Source: Mesorhizobium erdmanii USDA 3471 (GTDB taxonomy: Bacteria; Pseudomonadota; Alphaproteobacteria; Rhizobiales; Rhizobiaceae). Taken from it: 64,000 nucleotides of DNA. Position 1 is the first letter of the stretch; the number at the start of each line of letters is the position of its first letter. Positions 60,384-64,000 of this stretch are shown here, one piece after another. The translations under genes and the position numbers were made by a program. The stretch spans positions 248,001 through 312,000 of the forward strand of contig NZ_AXAE01000008.1 in NCBI RefSeq assembly GCF_000472705.1. Direction: 5' to 3'. The notes under the pieces were generated by a model that ran no database searches, had not been told where the DNA came from, and saw nothing but the letters and a program-made list of their open reading frames with translations.

Positions 60384-61175
60384 ATGGATTTTCTGACGCT
60401 TTTCAACTCCGCGCCCCTGCTGCTGGGCCTGGTCAAGGCCGCCTTGCCGCAGGCCGTCGCCTCCACGATGGCGTTCGGCCAATGGTTCGTGTCACTGCCG
60501 CCGTGCCGCGACTTTGCCTTCGAGGCGAGCAGCTATCTCGTCTGCGAGGTCGATCCGAAGCTCTATTCGATCGAATTGTTCTGGAAGGACGCGGCCGGCA
60601 AGCCCTTTCAATCGCTGCATAATCTCGACAATGTCCAGCGCGCGGCTGGCCGCACCATGCTGTTTGCCATCAATGCCGGCATGTATCATCCCGACCTCAG
60701 GCCGGTCGGCCTCTATGTTGAACGTGGCCAGGAAATGGCCGGGGTGAAAACGGGATCGGGAAGCGGCAATTTCTCGCTGCAGCCGAATGGCATCTTCTAC
60801 ATCGGCGGCGGCAAGGCCGCGGTCCGGGCGACCAGGGACTTCGTCCGGAAGCGGCCGCTCATCGACTATGCCACCCAATCCGGCCCGATGCTGGTGATCG
60901 ACGGCGAGCTTCATCCGAAATTCCAGTCCGACGGCACCTCGCGCAAGAGCCGCGATGGCGTCGGGGTGCGCAAGGATGGTGTCGCGGTCTTTGCCATTTC
61001 GAACGGCACGGTGAATTTCCATGCATTCGCCCGACTGTTCCGCGATGCGCTCGGCTGCGACAATGCGCTGTTTCTCGACGGCACGATATCCAGCCTGTTC
61101 GCGCCCGCGATCGGGCACAACGACGACTACTGGAATCTGGGACCGATGATCGGCGTATTCAGGAAGCGCGGCTAG
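60384..61175 (+). CDS. NagPA-like phosphodiester glycosidase family protein (DUF2233)
   Basis: A 263-residue protein beginning MDFLTLFNSAPLLLGLVKAALP, a likely signal or membrane anchor. The DUF2233/NAGPA domain covers about 60-255, with AINAGMYHPDLRPVGLYVE, SGPMLVIDGELHP, KSRDGVGVRKDG and NALFLDGTISSLFAP, the catalytic aspartate region. Start ATG 60384 has TAGGAGC upstream. Members cleave phosphodiester-linked sugars; the target may be a surface polysaccharide. It overlaps the 3' end of the DedA gene by 17 bases, tail to tail. Confidence 0.88.
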   Translation: MDFLTLFNSAPLLLGLVKAALPQAVASTMAFGQWFVSLPPCRDFAFEASSYLVCEVDPKLYSIELFWKDAAGKPFQSLHNLDNVQRAAGRTMLFAINAGMYHPDLRPVGLYVERGQEMAGVKTGSGSGNFSLQPNGIFYIGGGKAAVRATRDFVRKRPLIDYATQSGPMLVIDGELHPKFQSDGTSRKSRDGVGVRKDGVAVFAISNGTVNFHAFARLFRDALGCDNALFLDGTISSLFAPAIGHNDDYWNLGPMIGVFRKRG

Positions 61176-61794
61176 GCTGGCGCTTGCCGCGGAGCTTGAG
61201 AACGATCACGGCGACGATGATCGCCGCAATGGCTGCAATCGCCGCTATCCCGAAAAAACTGGTGACATCGAGCTCCGGGATGCTGCCGGCGCCCTTGGCC
61301 ACCAGCCATCCCGGGGACAGCACGGCTGGGGCCCAGATGATCGCCGACAGGATGTTGGCGATCTGGAAGCGGCGTCGGTGCATGCCCATCATGCCCGCGA
61401 CCAGCGGTACGGTGGCGCGGACCGGGCCGAAGAAGCGGCCGACGAAAACCGCAGCAAAACCATAGCGATGAAAGAACAGCCGCGCCCTGGCGACCTCGCG
61501 GCGATAGCGCCTGAGCGGCCATTTATGGACGACGCCGCGCCCCAGCCATCTGCCCAGGAAGTAAGAAACGGTGTCGCCCAGTGCCGCCCCGATCATCGCT
61601 GCCAGAAGAACCGGCAAAGGCTGGACGATGCCGGCGCCCACCAGGCCACCGACGATGATGAGCACTGTGGTGCCGGGCAACAGGATGCCGACCAGCACCA
61701 GTGACTCGCCAAAGGCCAGCAGCCCGACGACGAGACCGGCCCATGCCTGATGGTTCTCGATGAAAGAAACGCTCTGATCGATGAACGACTGCAC
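61159..61794 (-). CDS. DedA-family membrane protein
   Basis: A 211-residue membrane protein of the DedA/SNARE-associated family. GIVQPLPVLLAAMIGAALGDTVSYFLGRWLG is the conserved loop and helix; FFHRYGFAAVFVGRFFGPVRATVPLVAGMMGM contains the GRFxxxxR motif. About five hydrophobic segments. DedA proteins move lipid carriers or act in proton homeostasis, and the uppP gene lies about 2 kb away. Confidence 0.93.
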   Translation of the reverse strand: MQSFIDQSVSFIENHQAWAGLVVGLLAFGESLVLVGILLPGTTVLIIVGGLVGAGIVQPLPVLLAAMIGAALGDTVSYFLGRWLGRGVVHKWPLRRYRREVARARLFFHRYGFAAVFVGRFFGPVRATVPLVAGMMGMHRRRFQIANILSAIIWAPAVLSPGWLVAKGAGSIPELDVTSFFGIAAIAAIAAIIVAVIVLKLRGKRQPSRAS

Positions 61795-61820
61795 GCAAGC
61801 TCCCTGATAAAAAGCGTTTC

Positions 61821-62792
61821 TCAGCTGCCGCTGTCGAGCAGGCTTCTGAGGTCGTCGAGCTTGTCATTGACTAGCCAACCGTAATAATTCTCGACCGGCA
61901 GTTTGCGGCCCTTGCCGCCGGCCAGCGCCGCTGCCCGCTGCCGGGGCTGGCCGACATTGTAGAGGGTCGCGGTGATGCCGGGATTGCCCGAGATGTCAAA
62001 GCCCTGTTCCTTGTAGGCGTCGATGGCGTCGCGCACGATGGCGGCGATGTAGACGATGCTGCGGTCGGGATCCATGACGTCGCGATAGATCGCCTGCGGA
62101 TGATCCGGCGTCAGCCTGTCGTAACCGCTTACACGGTTGACGAGATCGGTCACCTCGAGCGCGGTCAGCGGGCTGATCTGGCCGAGGCCGAATGTCTGGC
62201 CGGCGAAGAAGGGTTGGAAGAAGGCCTGCTGGAAGGTCATCGCGTCGTAGGTGACGCCGTCGACAGTCTTGCCGCGGAAATGCTCGACCCACACCCGGTC
62301 TCGGCAGCTCCACAGGGCGGCACTGTCCTTGGCCTCGGCGCAGGCCGCGAATTCCGGGCGCTGGACGAAGGTCTGCACCGGCACGCCCTTGTAGCGGAAG
62401 GCGAAGTCGAGGCCTGAATAGGACAGCGCCTTCACATAATAGGTCTGGACCGAGCCGACAGCCGTCACATTGTAGGTGTGTTCGCCGACCAGCGCCCCGA
62501 TGATATGGATGGGGTCGATATCGTAGGCCGCAGCCACCTGCTTGATATGCGCCACCAGTTTCTTCTCGTGCTTCAGCAGCGCCACGATCTTCTCGTATTT
62601 TTCCGCGTAGGTGGTCTTGAAGGCGCGGGTTCGCGTCGCCGATGCATCCGGGATCGGCGGCTGCGTCTGCGAGCGATTCCCAGGGGGAACGACGGTCAGC
62701 GTGCTGGCATGCGCGGTCGCGGCCAGGAGCGCGCCGCCGCAGCAGAGGGCCGCGAGCAGGGGGACTAGAAGAAACCGCTGCAACGCAATCAT
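61821..62792 (-). CDS. DUF1402-family secreted protein, lytic-transglycosylase-like
   Basis: A 323-residue protein with signal peptide MIALQRFLLVPLLAALCCGGALLA, likely cleaved near AHAS. The DUF1402 family pattern covers the mature part. VAAAYDIDPIHIIGALVGEHTYN and the later GQTFGLGQISPLTALEVTDLV look like the glutamate and GLGQI segments of soluble lytic transglycosylases, so peptidoglycan cleavage is plausible. Start ATG 62792; the longer frame lacks a signal. It lies 26 bases before the DedA gene on the same strand. Confidence 0.84.
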   Translation of the reverse strand: MIALQRFLLVPLLAALCCGGALLAATAHASTLTVVPPGNRSQTQPPIPDASATRTRAFKTTYAEKYEKIVALLKHEKKLVAHIKQVAAAYDIDPIHIIGALVGEHTYNVTAVGSVQTYYVKALSYSGLDFAFRYKGVPVQTFVQRPEFAACAEAKDSAALWSCRDRVWVEHFRGKTVDGVTYDAMTFQQAFFQPFFAGQTFGLGQISPLTALEVTDLVNRVSGYDRLTPDHPQAIYRDVMDPDRSIVYIAAIVRDAIDAYKEQGFDISGNPGITATLYNVGQPRQRAAALAGGKGRKLPVENYYGWLVNDKLDDLRSLLDSGS

Positions 62793-63025
62793 CGCTCGCC
62801 TTTTTGGGAATCGTGGAGAGTGCCGACGGCAACCGCCGCATACCGTTCTCAACAGTCACATCATGGCGCTGTCAAGGCTGAGCCGGCCCGCGTTGGCGAA
62901 TGCCTGAAACGGGTCACACATGGTAAAAAACTGATTCAAACTTTATTGGTAATTTCTCGTTCATAACTGGGCTGGTTGTCCGTCGGCCGTCGCCTTCGGT
63001 CTGTTGTGTTTGAGTACAGGTCCAG

Positions 63026-64000
63026 ATGCGGTTACCAGGCGTCATCAGTTTCGTGATCGCATCGCTGTGCCTTGCCGGCTGTTCGTCGACATCTGGCATG
63101 GACGCGCTCGACATGCAGAAGCCGTCGAACGAAACCACCAGTTCGGTGGTGCGGCCAAGCGCGCCGGTCGCATCCGTTTCGACGGCCAAGGCCAGCAATG
63201 CGCGCAGACGGGCCGCGCCGGTCGACGACGCCCCCCGGCCTTTCAGCCTCGCGGAGGAAGAGACGGTGGCGTTTCCGGCGCCCGACCTGCCTGTCACCGC
63301 CGAGCCGCCGGCCGCCGAGGAGGCGGTCATCGAGCCGGCAGCCCTGGTCTCGCCGCCAAAGCTGCTGTCGCGGGCGGCGCCGCCGATGCTGGCCGGACCG
63401 GTCACCCGCTACGGTTTTCGCGATGCCAAGCCGATCGATTTCGGCCGCTCCTCGCCAAGGCATCTTGCCGTGCACGGCGTTGACGTATCGCGCTGGCAAG
63501 GTGACGTGAACTGGCAGAAGCTGCGCGCCCAGGGCGCCAACTTCGCCTACATCAAGGCGACCGATGGCGGCGACCATCTCGACCCGATGTTCATGAAAAA
63601 CTGGCGCAATGCCGATGCCGCGGGGCTGAAGCGCGGTGCCTATCATTTCTTCTACTGGTGCCGCACCGCCGGCGAACAGGCCGACTGGTTCATCCGCAAC
63701 GTGCCGAAGGTCGATGGCGCCTTGCCGCCGGTGATCGACGTCGAATGGAACGGCGACTCCTCCTGCCAGCGGCGCCCGTCGCGCGAAAAGGTGCTGGAGA
63801 AGATGCAGGTGTTCATGGACAAGCTGGAGCGCCACTACGGCCAGCGTCCGATCATCTACACCTCGCCCGATTTCTATCGCGACAACCTCCAGGGCGCCTT
63901 TCTCGACTACCCGTTCTGGCTGCGCGCCGTGGCGCGGCATCCGTCAAAGGTCTATCCCGGCCGCAAATGGCTGTTCTGGCAGTATTCCGGCTCCGGCCTG
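63026..64000 (+). CDS. GH25 lysozyme-type muramidase, lipoprotein (partial)
   Basis: Open from ATG 63026 to the window end (325 codons). The N-terminus MRLPGVISFVIASLCLAGCS is a lipoprotein signal with LAGC and the acylated cysteine at residue 19. A Pro/Ala/Glu-rich linker (about 20-140) follows, then the GH25 domain: GVDVSRWQGDVNW (first catalytic Asp region) and PPVIDVEWNGD (Asp-x-Glu active site), AYHFFYWCRTAGEQADWF, YTSPDFY and LFWQYSGSG. The enzyme cleaves the MurNAc-GlcNAc bond of peptidoglycan. Its stop lies beyond the window. Confidence 0.92.
   Translation, partial: MRLPGVISFVIASLCLAGCSSTSGMDALDMQKPSNETTSSVVRPSAPVASVSTAKASNARRRAAPVDDAPRPFSLAEEETVAFPAPDLPVTAEPPAAEEAVIEPAALVSPPKLLSRAAPPMLAGPVTRYGFRDAKPIDFGRSSPRHLAVHGVDVSRWQGDVNWQKLRAQGANFAYIKATDGGDHLDPMFMKNWRNADAAGLKRGAYHFFYWCRTAGEQADWFIRNVPKVDGALPPVIDVEWNGDSSCQRRPSREKVLEKMQVFMDKLERHYGQRPIIYTSPDFYRDNLQGAFLDYPFWLRAVARHPSKVYPGRKWLFWQYSGSGL

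Noticed and set aside
1..64000. tRNA, rRNA and CRISPR arrays
   Set aside because: I looked for TTCGAATCC-type T-loops, rRNA core motifs and regularly spaced direct repeats and saw none; the palindromic repeats are dispersed and not evenly spaced.

Overview
The window is high-GC DNA from an alphaproteobacterium of the order Hyphomicrobiales (Rhizobiales), most probably Mesorhizobium or a close relative. The reasons are the split PurL/PurS/PurQ system, the DUF1476 (F1-ATPase zeta-type) gene, the GrxD-BolA pair, DUF1127 genes, many alphaproteobacterial DUF families (DUF1402, DUF2259, DUF1176, DUF3008) and dispersed palindromic repeats of a type familiar from rhizobial genomes. The genus is an inference from gene content; no rRNA or tRNA gene was recognised. 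Genes are dense on both strands.

Layout. 1-9.2 kb is core metabolism: the alaS 3' end, an SDR-DoxX gene cut in two by a complete IS256-family element with an exact 8-bp target duplication, a GST, icd, trmJ-murI and an RNB-domain ribonuclease. 9.2-24.4 kb holds two paralogous tiny secreted basic proteins, rpsD, ttcA, a frameshifted inositol-monophosphatase-like gene, an MFS exporter, grxD-bolA, purL, a MocR-type regulator divergent from a DUF1127 gene, a GST-lipoprotein pair, purQ-purS-purC and the DUF1476 gene. 24.4-33.8 kb is mixed: HpcH-type aldolase, acyltransferase, hydrolase, VOC protein, purB, P1 peptidase, a solute-binding protein, and three copies of a palindromic repeat within 2 kb.

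33.8-39.2 kb is a compact maturation operon for a molybdenum hydroxylase of the CO dehydrogenase/xanthine dehydrogenase type: flavin reductase, MoxR ATPase, VWA protein, two XdhC-like halves, and a fused molybdopterin-binding/MocA-like nucleotidyltransferase. No hydroxylase structural genes are in view. At about 42.2 kb there is an orphan stretch of four hairpins ending in an intrinsic terminator, a good small-RNA candidate.

The most interesting region is 45.5-55.0 kb. A divergent LysR gene faces nine minus-strand genes with almost no spacing: a polar amino acid ABC transporter (binding protein, two permeases, ATPase), a dimethylformamidase-large-subunit-like protein, a class III aminotransferase, a BKACE (beta-keto acid cleavage enzyme), a GNAT acetyltransferase and an acetylpolyamine-amidohydrolase/HDAC-like enzyme. 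They read as an uptake-and-degradation pathway for an amide- or amine-containing compound whose identity the sequence does not give.

55-64 kb holds small metabolic and envelope genes: thioesterase, mini-ParB protein, AHSA1-like protein, a 2OG-Fe(II) oxygenase with a 5' frameshift, GFA protein, uppP, a transglutaminase-like peptidase, a NagPA-like protein, a DedA protein, a DUF1402 protein and a lipoprotein-type GH25 lysozyme cut by the window end. Three genes in the window are disrupted, one by an IS and two by apparent single-base losses that may be sequencing errors.
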